NCBI GenBank assembly: GCA_035642125.1
Contig: DASQSZ010000502.1
Coordinates: forward strand, 1 to 12,915
Direction: 5' to 3'
Length of the DNA: 12,915 nt
DNA from: CALAED01 sp937891035
Lineage (GTDB): Bacteria > Actinomycetota > Actinomycetes > Streptosporangiales > Streptosporangiaceae
The notes under the pieces are model-generated. The model saw only the letters and a program-made list of their open reading frames with translations. It was not told where the DNA came from and made no database searches. The position numbers were made by a program, and so were the translations under genes. Numbering within the stretch: position 1 is the stretch's first letter; each line of letters starts with the position of its first letter. Positions 7,029 through 12,913 of the stretch are shown one piece after another.

Positions 7029-8513
7029 TCAGACGGGGCGTAGCTGCCATTGCTGGCAGATGTTGTTCTGCCAGGTGCGCTGGCGTACGTCGGCGCCGTC
7101 GGCGGTGCCGCAGCCCACCACCTCGGCGACCTTGCCGCTGTTGACGTTGACCAGCCGTACCCAGCCGCCCTCCGCGGTGGACACGATGCGGAACCGCTGG
7201 CAGCCGTTGTTCAGCCACGACCACTGCCGGATGTCGGCGCCGTCGGCCGTATCACAGTTGGCCACGTCCGCCACCTTGCCGGTGGCCGCGTTCACCAGCC
7301 GGCTGGTGTCGTTGGCGAGATCCTCGAATCGCCACCGCTGGGCGGCGGCGCCGGTGCAGGTGCGCTGCGCGATGTTGGCGCCGTCGGCGGTGGAGCCGCC
7401 GGTGACCTCCATGCACTTGCCGCTGTTGCGGTTGACCACCGTGTAGGCGGCCGGGGTGGCGGCGGTCTCGCCGGCCGGGCCGTCCAGCGTCACGCCCAAC
7501 CGCACCGGGGTGCCGAAGTTGGGGGTGCCGTCGGCGTTCCAGGTGAACCGCTGCGCCCGAGTCGTCCGGTTGTTGTCGCAGCCGTCGCTCACCGAGTCGT
7601 TGCCGTGGTAGACGATCCAGCTCTCGGTGCCGTCCGGCGAGGTGAAGAACCCGTTGTGGCCCGGCCCGTACACGCCGTTCGCGTCGTTGCGCTGGAACAC
7701 CGGCGTCGACCGCTTCACCCACGAGGACGCGCTGAGCGGGTCGCCCCCGTTGTAGGTCAGCTGCCCCAGCTTGTAGTCAGGGCCGGCGCAGAAGCTCGCC
7801 GAGTAGATGATGAAGGTACGGCCGTTACGCTGCAGCGGCTCCGGCCCTTCGTTGACCGCGCCGCTTTGCCGCTCCCACGACAGCGTGGGCGTGGAGATGG
7901 TGGAGAACGCCCCGGTCACCGTGTACGGGTTGCTCATTCGGGCGATCACCAGGTTCTGTGTCGAGGTCCAGGCGCTGGCCATCAGGTAGCGGCTGCCGTT
8001 CAACTCGAGCACGCTCGGATCGATCAGCCCCACGTCGCCCGCCGGGTCGAACAACTTGTTCTTGTAGGCGTACGGGCCCATCGGATCGCCGCCCACGCTC
8101 TCCAGCACATGGCTGCGCTGGTTTCGTACGTAGTCGGTGCCGGTCGGGCCGGCGACGTAGTAGAGGTACCAACGGCCGTTCGCGAAGCGCAGCTCCGGCG
8201 CCCACATGTTGCAGCACCGGGACGGAGTGCTGTCCGCCCACACCTGCACGCTCGGCGCGGTCGCCAGCCCCGCCAGGGTCGGCGATTTGCGCATCGTCAA
8301 CTCCGACGTCCACGACGTCGTCACCAGGTAGTAGTTGCCCTGGTAGTACTCCAGCCACGGGTCGGCGCCCTTCACCGACTTGATCGGATTGGTGAACGGG
8401 CGCCCCGGCGCCGCCGTCGCGGGCGTCGCGGCGGCCGTCAGCACCGTCGCCATCGCGGTGACCAACGCCATTAACAGCGCGAGACTTTTCCCATGGCGCG
8501 ACCTGCTGCTCAT
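7029..8513 (-). CDS. Secreted GH43 alpha-L-arabinofuranosidase with ricin-type CBM13 domain
   Basis: A 494-residue secreted glycosidase, first gene of the arabinan operon. The signal peptide has a basic start (SSRSRHGKS), a hydrophobic core and a probable cut near ATAAPG (about residue 35). The GH43 propeller covers about 38-345, with base Asp51 (KGADPWL), Asp165 (GLIDPSV), acid Glu222 (VNEGPEP) and His286 in GPGHNGF. A Cys100-Cys101 pair precedes NMWAPEL. The C-terminal CBM13 beta-trefoil (about 356-494) has three repeats with QRW, a weaker QRF, and QQW marking the QxW motifs. It keeps the GK/DGA pattern of sugar-binding loops. The ATG at 8513 has AGGAG seven bases upstream. The catalytic domain is a paralogue of the downstream enzyme, with a different binding module. 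A strong promoter and several palindromes lie upstream. Confidence 0.93.
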   Translation of the reverse strand: MSSRSRHGKSLALLMALVTAMATVLTAAATPATAAPGRPFTNPIKSVKGADPWLEYYQGNYYLVTTSWTSELTMRKSPTLAGLATAPSVQVWADSTPSRCCNMWAPELRFANGRWYLYYVAGPTGTDYVRNQRSHVLESVGGDPMGPYAYKNKLFDPAGDVGLIDPSVLELNGSRYLMASAWTSTQNLVIARMSNPYTVTGAFSTISTPTLSWERQSGAVNEGPEPLQRNGRTFIIYSASFCAGPDYKLGQLTYNGGDPLSASSWVKRSTPVFQRNDANGVYGPGHNGFFTSPDGTESWIVYHGNDSVSDGCDNNRTTRAQRFTWNADGTPNFGTPVRLGVTLDGPAGETAATPAAYTVVNRNSGKCMEVTGGSTADGANIAQRTCTGAAAQRWRFEDLANDTSRLVNAATGKVADVANCDTADGADIRQWSWLNNGCQRFRIVSTAEGGWVRLVNVNSGKVAEVVGCGTADGADVRQRTWQNNICQQWQLRPV

Positions 8514-8558
8514 TGCTCGTCTCCTGCCATCAAAGCAACGCGCATCGCCCTGGAGTGA

Positions 8559-8576
8559 CGTTCGGTATATCGAACG
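8559..8576. promoter_or_regulatory. 18-base palindrome in GH43 operon leader, candidate operator
   Basis: CGTTCGGTATATCGAACG has perfect 6-base arms (CGTTCG and CGAACG) around GTATAT, and 16 of 18 positions are symmetric. It is in the untranslated leader, 46 bases before the GH43 start and about 20 bases after the likely transcription start. A roadblock or repressor site for a sugar-responsive regulator is likely. The binding protein is not encoded in an obvious way in this window. Confidence 0.55.
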
Positions 8577-8586
8577 ACGTTTGAGA

Positions 8587-8594
8587 AAGCGTTT
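8587..8594. promoter_or_regulatory. LacI-type half-palindrome overlapping predicted transcription start
   Basis: AAGCGTTT fits the AAnCGnTT core shared by many LacI-family operators. It begins about six bases after the predicted -10 element, so a bound repressor would block initiation. The flanks (GA and GC) are only partly symmetric, so this is a tentative site. Confidence 0.4.
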
Positions 8595-8600
8595 GCCTGG

Positions 8601-8629
8601 ACGGTAGGCACTCGTTGGGAACCTGTCAA
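8601..8629 (-). promoter_or_regulatory. Promoter of GH43 arabinan operon
   Basis: On the minus strand, a perfect -35 TTGACA (8629-8624) is followed after 17 bases by TACCGT (8606-8601), which fits the TAnnnT -10 pattern. Transcription should start near 8594, giving a leader of about 80 bases. This is the clearest sigma-70-type promoter in the window. Confidence 0.65.
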
Positions 8630-8634
8630 CGAGT
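8610..8634. repeat. 8-base inverted repeat overlapping the -35 region
   Basis: ACTCGTTG (8610-8617) and CAACGAGT (8627-8634) are perfect inverted arms separated by 9 bases. One arm overlaps the -35 hexamer and the other falls in the spacer. The geometry suits a regulator dimer rather than an RNA hairpin, because it lies upstream of the transcription start. Confidence 0.5.
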
Positions 8635-8721
8635 TTCGCGTCGGCTCTTGGCCAGATTCCGACGGCGAGGGGTCAGCGGCAGCTCAGTCGCGCGAACGGC
8701 CTGGTCGCGCCCGTGGCGGAC

Positions 8722-8952
8722 TCAGAGTTTGAACAGCTTGTCGTAGGGAGCCGTGATGCGTTGTTCTCGTGTTCCGAAATCGACGAGCACGGCGATGTTG
8801 TCCTCGACGCCGATGACCGTGCCGAGGCCATAGGTGTCGTGGGTGACCCGGTCGTGCAGGGCGAACTGCTCGATGGGGGGGATGACGACGGGGCGACGTT
8901 GGAAGGGGCTGCTCGGCAGGGGACGGCGCACGGCGGCGCGAGATTGTTTCAT
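8722..8952 (-). CDS. Small protein with CarD/UvrD-tail-like beta domain
   Basis: A 76-residue protein seen in many actinomycetes, usually annotated hypothetical. The N-terminal 20 residues are basic and Pro/Ser-rich (MKQSRAAVRRPLPSSPFQRR). The C-terminal part, about residues 30-76, reads HDRVTHDTYGLGTVIGVE, then DNIAVLVDFG and a short basic end. This resembles the small SH3/Tudor-like barrel of CarD and of UvrD/PcrA tails, both of which contact RNA polymerase, so an RNA-polymerase-related role is possible but unproven. The ATG at 8952 is preferred over a GTG at 8988, because the family text begins there. No ribosome site precedes it; CATACT (8965-8960) seven bases upstream suggests a leaderless mRNA. 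The 8953-9163 gap upstream shows nothing else I can assign. Confidence 0.75.
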   Translation of the reverse strand: MKQSRAAVRRPLPSSPFQRRPVVIPPIEQFALHDRVTHDTYGLGTVIGVEDNIAVLVDFGTREQRITAPYDKLFKL

Positions 8953-8959
8953 CGATACA

Positions 8960-8965
8960 AGTATG
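8960..8965 (-). promoter_or_regulatory. Possible -10 element of leaderless small gene
   Basis: CATACT on the minus strand ends seven bases before the ATG at 8952, the spacing expected if transcription begins at the start codon. No convincing -35 is visible. Confidence 0.3.
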
Positions 8966-9163
8966 CGCCCACCCGCCAGATATGCCACGTTTCGCTCGCG
9001 AACAATCTGGGCACCCGGCCGATTTAGGCGTGACGGTGACTGATCGTGCCGGCGGGATCACATCGCCGCCCCGACCCGCTCATGCCAAGCCGACGAGCCC
9101 ACGAGCGGTGTGTTGTCCATGCCGGTGTCTGGATCTCAGCGGCCAAGCCTCGGCGAAGCCTCA

Positions 9164-10084
9164 TCAGCTGTCGCGATCAACCAGTGGCGTGGTGGGCAGC
9201 CAGCCCAATGTCCTGGACAGCTCTTGAGCGCAGGTGACGACGGCGTGTACGGGGTCACGGTGGTCGAGCGACCGCCACAAAATGGACCAGGGATAGTAGG
9301 CGACCGGTTCGACCAAGGGCCGCCATACGGTGCCGGGGAGCGCCGCCGCGCACGAGGATGGCACGCAGTACAGGCACCGTCCCTGACTGACCAGGTCCGC
9401 CGCCGCGCGAATGCTCTCGACAGTGCCTTCGTACACCGTGGGGGTGAAGCCGACCGATCGGCACAGCTCGACCACGAACTGATTGAACTCCGGGGCCTGT
9501 TCGTCCGCGGCCAACAGCAGCGGCTCTTCGGCGAGCGTGGGCACCGGAACGCTCTCCATGGTGGTGAACCGATGGCCGTCGGGGACAAGCACTCCCAGCG
9601 GGTCCAAGCGGAACAGTTCGGAGGCAACCTCGGGCGGCGCGAACGCCGCCCGGCCGATGCCGACATCGAGACGGCCGTCTTTCAGCTGCTGCAACTGCTC
9701 GGGCACGCCGACCTCGACCTGATGGATCACGAGGTCCGGGTATTTGGCCTGGACGTCCTGCAGAATCTGCGGCATCGAAGAGCAGGCCGCATCGATCACG
9801 CCGACCCGCAGGGCGAGTGACGATTTCGCCGTGCTGCGGGCCACCGCCGCGGCCCGGTCCACCTGCGCGAGGATCTGTCGTGCCTCGACCAGGAACGCCG
9901 CACCGGGCCCGGTCAACTCGACATGGTGTGTGCTGCGTTCCAGGAGCCGTACCCCGAGCTCGCGTTCGAGGCGTCGCACTTGTTGGCTCAGCGCGGACTG
10001 GACGATGTGCTCGCGCGCGGCGGCACGACCGAAATGCAGCTCTTCGGCGAGCGTCACGAAGTAACGAAGCTGACGCAGCTCCAC
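9164..10084 (-). CDS. LysR family transcriptional regulator
   Basis: A 306-residue LysR-type regulator. The start is the GTG at 10084 (VELRQLRYFV), with AAGGAG ten bases upstream; an earlier GTG at 10117 would place that ribosome site inside the gene. The winged helix-turn-helix lies at about residues 1-60 (FGRAAAREHIVQSALSQQVR, then RLERELGVRLLERS), followed by a linker helix. The effector-binding domain begins near residue 80 (LALRVGVIDAACSSMP) and includes GRLDVGIGRA, typical of the periplasmic-binding-protein fold. The effector cannot be told from sequence. It is divergent from the desaturase gene across 295 bases. LysR regulators often control a divergent neighbour, but that desaturase already has a TetR partner, so the target is uncertain. 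Confidence 0.92.
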   Translation of the reverse strand: MELRQLRYFVTLAEELHFGRAAAREHIVQSALSQQVRRLERELGVRLLERSTHHVELTGPGAAFLVEARQILAQVDRAAAVARSTAKSSLALRVGVIDAACSSMPQILQDVQAKYPDLVIHQVEVGVPEQLQQLKDGRLDVGIGRAAFAPPEVASELFRLDPLGVLVPDGHRFTTMESVPVPTLAEEPLLLAADEQAPEFNQFVVELCRSVGFTPTVYEGTVESIRAAADLVSQGRCLYCVPSSCAAALPGTVWRPLVEPVAYYPWSILWRSLDHRDPVHAVVTCAQELSRTLGWLPTTPLVDRDS

Positions 10085-10252
10085 CCCGGGCCAACTCCTT
10101 TCAGCGGCAGGAGCCACGCGGGCGATGAGAAAGTCGCCGCCGGGTTGGATTCAGCCTCCCAATCGCTCTCCGAGATGTCCACCGGAGCCCTGGGAGATCG
10201 CACCGTGGCGATAGCCGAGGCGCACCACGCGACCTCCGCATGCCGGTTATCA

Positions 10253-10264
10253 CATGCGTGCATG
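10253..10264. promoter_or_regulatory. Palindrome in LysR-desaturase intergenic region
   Basis: CATGCGTGCATG has perfect 5-base arms around GT. It lies 169 bases before the LysR start and 116 bases before the desaturase. It might be a regulator site, but a palindrome this short can arise by chance. Nothing else stands out in 10118-10300. Confidence 0.25.
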
Positions 10265-10301
10265 GGCTTTTCGCGAAGCGCTCACCACGTCAACCGCGAA
10301 C

Positions 10302-10315
10302 CTACGCGAGCGTAG
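10302..10315. promoter_or_regulatory. Inverted repeat upstream of desaturase, candidate TetR operator 1
   Basis: CTACGCGAGCGTAG has perfect 6-base arms (CTACGC and GCGTAG) around GA. It is directly adjacent to a second related inverted repeat at 10316-10331. The tandem arrangement fits binding by two regulator dimers. Confidence 0.5.
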
Positions 10316-10331
10316 CTTACGGTGGCGTAAG
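10316..10331. promoter_or_regulatory. Inverted repeat upstream of desaturase, candidate TetR operator 2
   Basis: CTTACGGTGGCGTAAG has perfect 6-base arms (CTTACG and CGTAAG) around GTGG. The arms share the TACG/CGTA core with the neighbouring repeat. It lies 48 bases before the desaturase start, and the TetR encoded by the same operon is the obvious candidate ligand-controlled repressor. Confidence 0.55.
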
Positions 10332-10379
10332 TAGGAGGACCTTCACCAGCAGGAACGACACAACCAGGAGGAAGCCGCG

Positions 10380-11327
10380 ATGAGTGTGATTTCGCCGCAT
10401 GATCCGGCCCGGGCCCAGCCGCGCCCGCCGCCCGCCGATACCGAGCCGCAGAGCAGGGTGGAACAAGTGGTGCTCGCCTTGTTCGTCGCCGTGCCGTTTG
10501 TGGCTTTGGCCGTCGCCGTGCCTGTCGCGTGGGGGTGGGCGCTGGGCTGGCACGATGTAGTGATCGCGCTGACCGCGTATATGATCTCCGGGCTCGGGGT
10601 CACCGTGGGATTCCACCGCTACTTCACGCACGGAGCGTTCAAGGCGGTGCGGCCGCTGCGGATCGCGCTGGCGGTCGCCGGCAGCCTGTCCATCGAAGGC
10701 CCCATCATCCAGTGGGTCGCCGACCATCGCCGCCACCATAAGTACGCCGACAAGGAGGGCGACCCGCACTCGCCCTGGCGGTTCGGCAGTGACTGGCGGG
10801 CGCTCACCAAGGGCTTGATCCACGCGCACGTGGGCTGGATGTTCGCCGGCGAGCGCACCTCACCACGACGGTTCGCCCCCGATCTGATCGCAGACCGCGA
10901 CATCGCGCGGGTCTCCCGCGCGTTCCCGTCGCTCGTCGCCGTTTCACTGGCGACGCCGCTGGTTGTCGGCGGACTGTGGACGATGTCCTGGCAGGGCGCG
11001 GCGACCGCGTTCTTTTGGGGATCACTCGTACGAGTGGCACTGCTCCACCATGTGACCTGGTCGATCAACTCGATCTGCCATGCCTTCGGCAAGGAGCATT
11101 TCGAGGCGCGGGACAAGTCGCGCAACGTGGCCTGGCTGGCGATCTTGTCGTTCGGCGAATCATGGCACAACCTGCACCACGCCGACCCGACCTGCGCTCG
11201 CCACGGCGTGCTCCGGGGGCAGATCGATTCCAGCGCTCGCGTCATCTGGATGCTAGAAAAGGCCCGCTGGGCGTATGACGTCCGCTGGCCCGACGAGCAG
11301 CGGCTAGCCGCGCGCCGTCGTGCCTGA
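10380..11327 (+). CDS. Membrane acyl-CoA/acyl-lipid fatty acid desaturase (Delta9 type)
   Basis: A 315-residue di-iron integral membrane desaturase, which would insert a cis double bond into acyl chains using oxygen and an external electron donor and so raise membrane fluidity. The three histidine boxes are complete: HRYFTH at 79-84, HRRHH at 116-120, and HNLHH at 263-267. There is also the extra His223-His224 and the conserved segment TWSINSICHAFG. Hydrophobic spans lie near residues 28-75 and 188-220, consistent with a four-span topology. The ATG at 10380 has AGGAGG eight bases upstream. No fused cytochrome b5 or ferredoxin domain is present, and no partner reductase is visible nearby, so the electron donor is encoded elsewhere. 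Similarity is to the stearoyl-CoA desaturase (DesA3-like) group of actinobacteria. The 3' end overlaps the following tetR gene by 8 bases. Confidence 0.93.
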   Translation: MSVISPHDPARAQPRPPPADTEPQSRVEQVVLALFVAVPFVALAVAVPVAWGWALGWHDVVIALTAYMISGLGVTVGFHRYFTHGAFKAVRPLRIALAVAGSLSIEGPIIQWVADHRRHHKYADKEGDPHSPWRFGSDWRALTKGLIHAHVGWMFAGERTSPRRFAPDLIADRDIARVSRAFPSLVAVSLATPLVVGGLWTMSWQGAATAFFWGSLVRVALLHHVTWSINSICHAFGKEHFEARDKSRNVAWLAILSFGESWHNLHHADPTCARHGVLRGQIDSSARVIWMLEKARWAYDVRWPDEQRLAARRRA

Positions 11328-11997
11328 CCGTGACGATGATCATGATCGAAGCTCCGATTCCGGGCCGCGCCGGCGCCGTAGACGAATGACCGGTCAACAA
11401 CGCCAGGAGCAACTGGTCGACATCGGCCGCCACCTGTTCGCCGAACGTGGTTTCGACGGTACGACGATCGAGGAGATCGCCACCCGTGCCGCCGTCGCCA
11501 AACCAGTGGTGTACGAGCACTTTGGCGGCAAGGAAGGCCTGTACGCCGTCGTCGTCGACCGCGAGGTGCAGCACCTGCTCAACCTGACCCAAAGCGCTTT
11601 GACAGAAGGTAATCCGCGCCAGTTGCTGGAACGGGCGGCGCTGGCCTTCCTCGACTACATCGAAGAATCCGGCGACGGATTCCGCATACTGGTCCGCGAT
11701 TCCCCGGTGGCGACCAGCACGGGAGGCTTCGCCAGCTTCATCAGCGACATCGCGCGGCGCGTTGAGCACATCCTCGGCCACGAGTTCACGGCCCGCGGCT
11801 ACGACCCAAAACTCGCTCCCATGTACGCCCAGATGCTGGTCGGCATGGTCGCCCTCACGGGGCAATGGTGGCTGGACGCCCGCACCCCCAAACGCGAGCA
11901 AGTCGCCGCCCACCTGGTCAACCTCGCGTGGAACGGACTGTCCAGCCTGGAAACCAACCCACCGGCGATACGCCGAGCCGCCCACCCAAGTCCGTGA
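11320..11997 (+). CDS. TetR family regulator, operonic with desaturase
   Basis: A 225-residue TetR-type regulator. The GTG at 11320 lies inside the end of the desaturase gene, which indicates translational coupling; an internal ATG (residue 23, MTGQQRQEQ) is the main alternative start and neither has a clear ribosome site. The N-terminus is acidic then Arg-rich (PRRRRRR). The helix-turn-helix covers about residues 30-68: GFDGTTIEEIATRAAVAKPVVYEHFGGKEGLY. The C-terminal ligand domain has FRILVRDSPVATSTGGF and LVGMVALTGQWWLDARTP, which match a group of actinobacterial TetR proteins often found beside desaturase genes. By analogy to desaturase-linked TetR regulators it may sense acyl-CoA and repress its own operon through the tandem inverted repeats at 10302-10331. 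That link is inferred. Confidence 0.9.
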   Translation: MPDRDDDHDRSSDSGPRRRRRRMTGQQRQEQLVDIGRHLFAERGFDGTTIEEIATRAAVAKPVVYEHFGGKEGLYAVVVDREVQHLLNLTQSALTEGNPRQLLERAALAFLDYIEESGDGFRILVRDSPVATSTGGFASFISDIARRVEHILGHEFTARGYDPKLAPMYAQMLVGMVALTGQWWLDARTPKREQVAAHLVNLAWNGLSSLETNPPAIRRAAHPSP

Positions 11998-12040
11998 GGA
12001 GCCGCAGTGACGGCGTTCCTTCGACACCAAGCTCCACGGG

Positions 12041-12054
12041 CGGCGGCTTCGCCG
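12041..12054. terminator. Short hairpin between convergent genes, possible terminator
   Basis: CGGCG and CGCCG form a perfect 5-base stem closed by a GCTT loop, in the 62-base gap between the tetR stop and the stop of the convergent hypothetical gene. It has no T-tract, and a stem this short is frequent in GC-rich DNA. Confidence 0.25.
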
Positions 12055-12059
12055 ACGGC

Positions 12060-12353
12060 CTAGAGCGATTCGGTCGTCCACCGCCAGCCGCGGTCGTCGC
12101 TGAGGGGCCGGACGAGGTGTGCCCCGGTGGAGTCCGTCAGTTCAGCGAGTACACGGATCAGCTGCCGATGGAAATCGGGCGACGGGTGGGGTCCGGCGGA
12201 GCCGTCGACCAAGGTCACGGTCACCTTGGCCTCGTCGTGGAGTTGTGCTGTCACCCGGCCCCGATCGAAACGTACGACGACGAGTGCGTCCGCCCGGACC
12301 ATGTTCAGGCCGTCCGAGCTCGCGATCCAAATCTCAGGTGCGGTTCCACTCAT
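12060..12353 (-). CDS. Hypothetical protein, 97 residues
   Basis: A soluble, acidic protein that I do not recognise. The ATG at 12353 (MSGTAPEIWIASSDGLNMVR) is preceded by GGTGGAG nine bases upstream. A GTG at 12368 would include the ribosome site in the coding region and is rejected. The N-terminal half alternates hydrophobic residues (EIWIASSDG, RADALVVVRFDRGRVTAQL, KVTVTLVDG), suggesting a small beta-rich fold. The C-terminal half is helical (PDFHRQLIRVLAELTDS) and ends with GWRWTTESL. No membrane span, signal peptide or Cys is seen. The codon pattern is like its neighbours, and Shine-Dalgarno placement supports it being real. It is on the same strand as the downstream-edge AraC-like fragment but 182 bases away from it. 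Confidence 0.6.
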   Translation of the reverse strand: MSGTAPEIWIASSDGLNMVRADALVVVRFDRGRVTAQLHDEAKVTVTLVDGSAGPHPSPDFHRQLIRVLAELTDSTGAHLVRPLSDDRGWRWTTESL

Positions 12354-12368
12354 AGATATCGTCTCCAC

Positions 12369-12535
12369 CGGCCGATGAGGGTGGTACTAGATGTTTCCCC
12401 CCGCTCCTCCCAGAGTCGCATGTTCAGCCGCACCGCAGAGCTCTTGCCCCCAGCTCACCCCCAGCAGGCGCGGGCCGGAGCCGATCCCGGCCGGCGGGGT
12501 CCACGTGGATCGCGGTCCCCCCGCGCGAGCGTACT
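12369..12535. other. Intergenic region without recognised gene
   Basis: These 167 bases separate the hypothetical gene and the partial gene on the right edge, both on the minus strand. They hold a 14-base near-palindrome, GGTCCACGTGGATC (12498-12511, 12 of 14 symmetric, core CCACGTGG), which may be a regulator site or part of a terminator for the upstream gene. A promoter for the hypothetical gene must lie here, but I see no convincing -35/-10 pair. Confidence 0.3.
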
Positions 12536-12913
12536 TCAGCTGGCGACCGCGGTAAGCGCCTCCCGGCGCACGTCCAGGAGGGCCAGCAGGCTGGGCGGGT
12601 CGATGGCCCGCATGGGATGCAACCGCACGTCGAGCGGACCAAGGGTCATTCCAGGCCGGACGGTGATGGGGCCGTGGGCGGCGACCGTCGGCGGTTCGTC
12701 GCCGAGGATCTCCTCATCACCGGACATGACCGACTGAACCAGCAGATACCAATCGCCCTCGGGCACGTTCTCAAGCCGGAACGGGCCCGGCTCCTCAAGC
12801 ACGGCGCACCGGACCGGCGCGCCCTCCAGGATGATGTCGGGAAACAGACCGAGGAAGACCGGGCCCTGCTCGTCGGTATGCCTTGGCGGCAGGATATTGC
12901 CCGTGAGCACGGC
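12536..12913 (-). CDS. C-terminal fragment resembling AraC-type regulator extension
   Basis: The frame is open to the right edge, so only the C-terminal 125 residues or so are seen. A GTG at 12910 exists but has no ribosome site in view, and the reading continues upstream, so I treat it as partial. The text reads VLTGNILPPRHTDEQGPVFL, then GLFPDIILEGAPVRCAVLEE, PGPFRLENVPEGDWYLLVQS, and a later DVRLHPMRAIDPPSLLALLD. The pattern of short beta strands with xPVFVGLFP, CAVLxxPGPF and PxGxWYLL recalls a carboxypeptidase-regulatory-like extension found behind the DNA-binding domain of some actinobacterial AraC-family regulators. The DNA-binding part is outside the window, so the family call is from memory of the pattern and moderate at best. 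Confidence 0.5.
   Translation of the reverse strand, partial: AVLTGNILPPRHTDEQGPVFLGLFPDIILEGAPVRCAVLEEPGPFRLENVPEGDWYLLVQSVMSGDEEILGDEPPTVAAHGPITVRPGMTLGPLDVRLHPMRAIDPPSLLALLDVRREALTAVAS

Noticed and set aside
5913..8474. Long plus-strand open frames (376 and 474 codons) opposite the two GH43 genes
   Set aside because: They are shadows of third-position GC bias. The minus-strand frames encode complete GH43 enzymes with ribosome sites and signal peptides.
9146..9163. Direct repeat AAGCCTC (two copies) downstream of the LysR gene
   Set aside because: Seven-base direct repeats are common by chance in GC-rich DNA, and no hairpin or mobile-element feature accompanies them.
10333..10338. Second AGGAGG ribosome-site-like sequence upstream of the desaturase
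   Set aside because: No ATG, GTG or TTG follows at a usable distance, so no leader peptide can be proposed; the site at 10366-10371 serves the desaturase.
11242..12081. 279-codon minus-strand frame opposite the second tetR
   Set aside because: The plus strand encodes a clear TetR protein. The antisense frame has no family motif and would overlap two genes.
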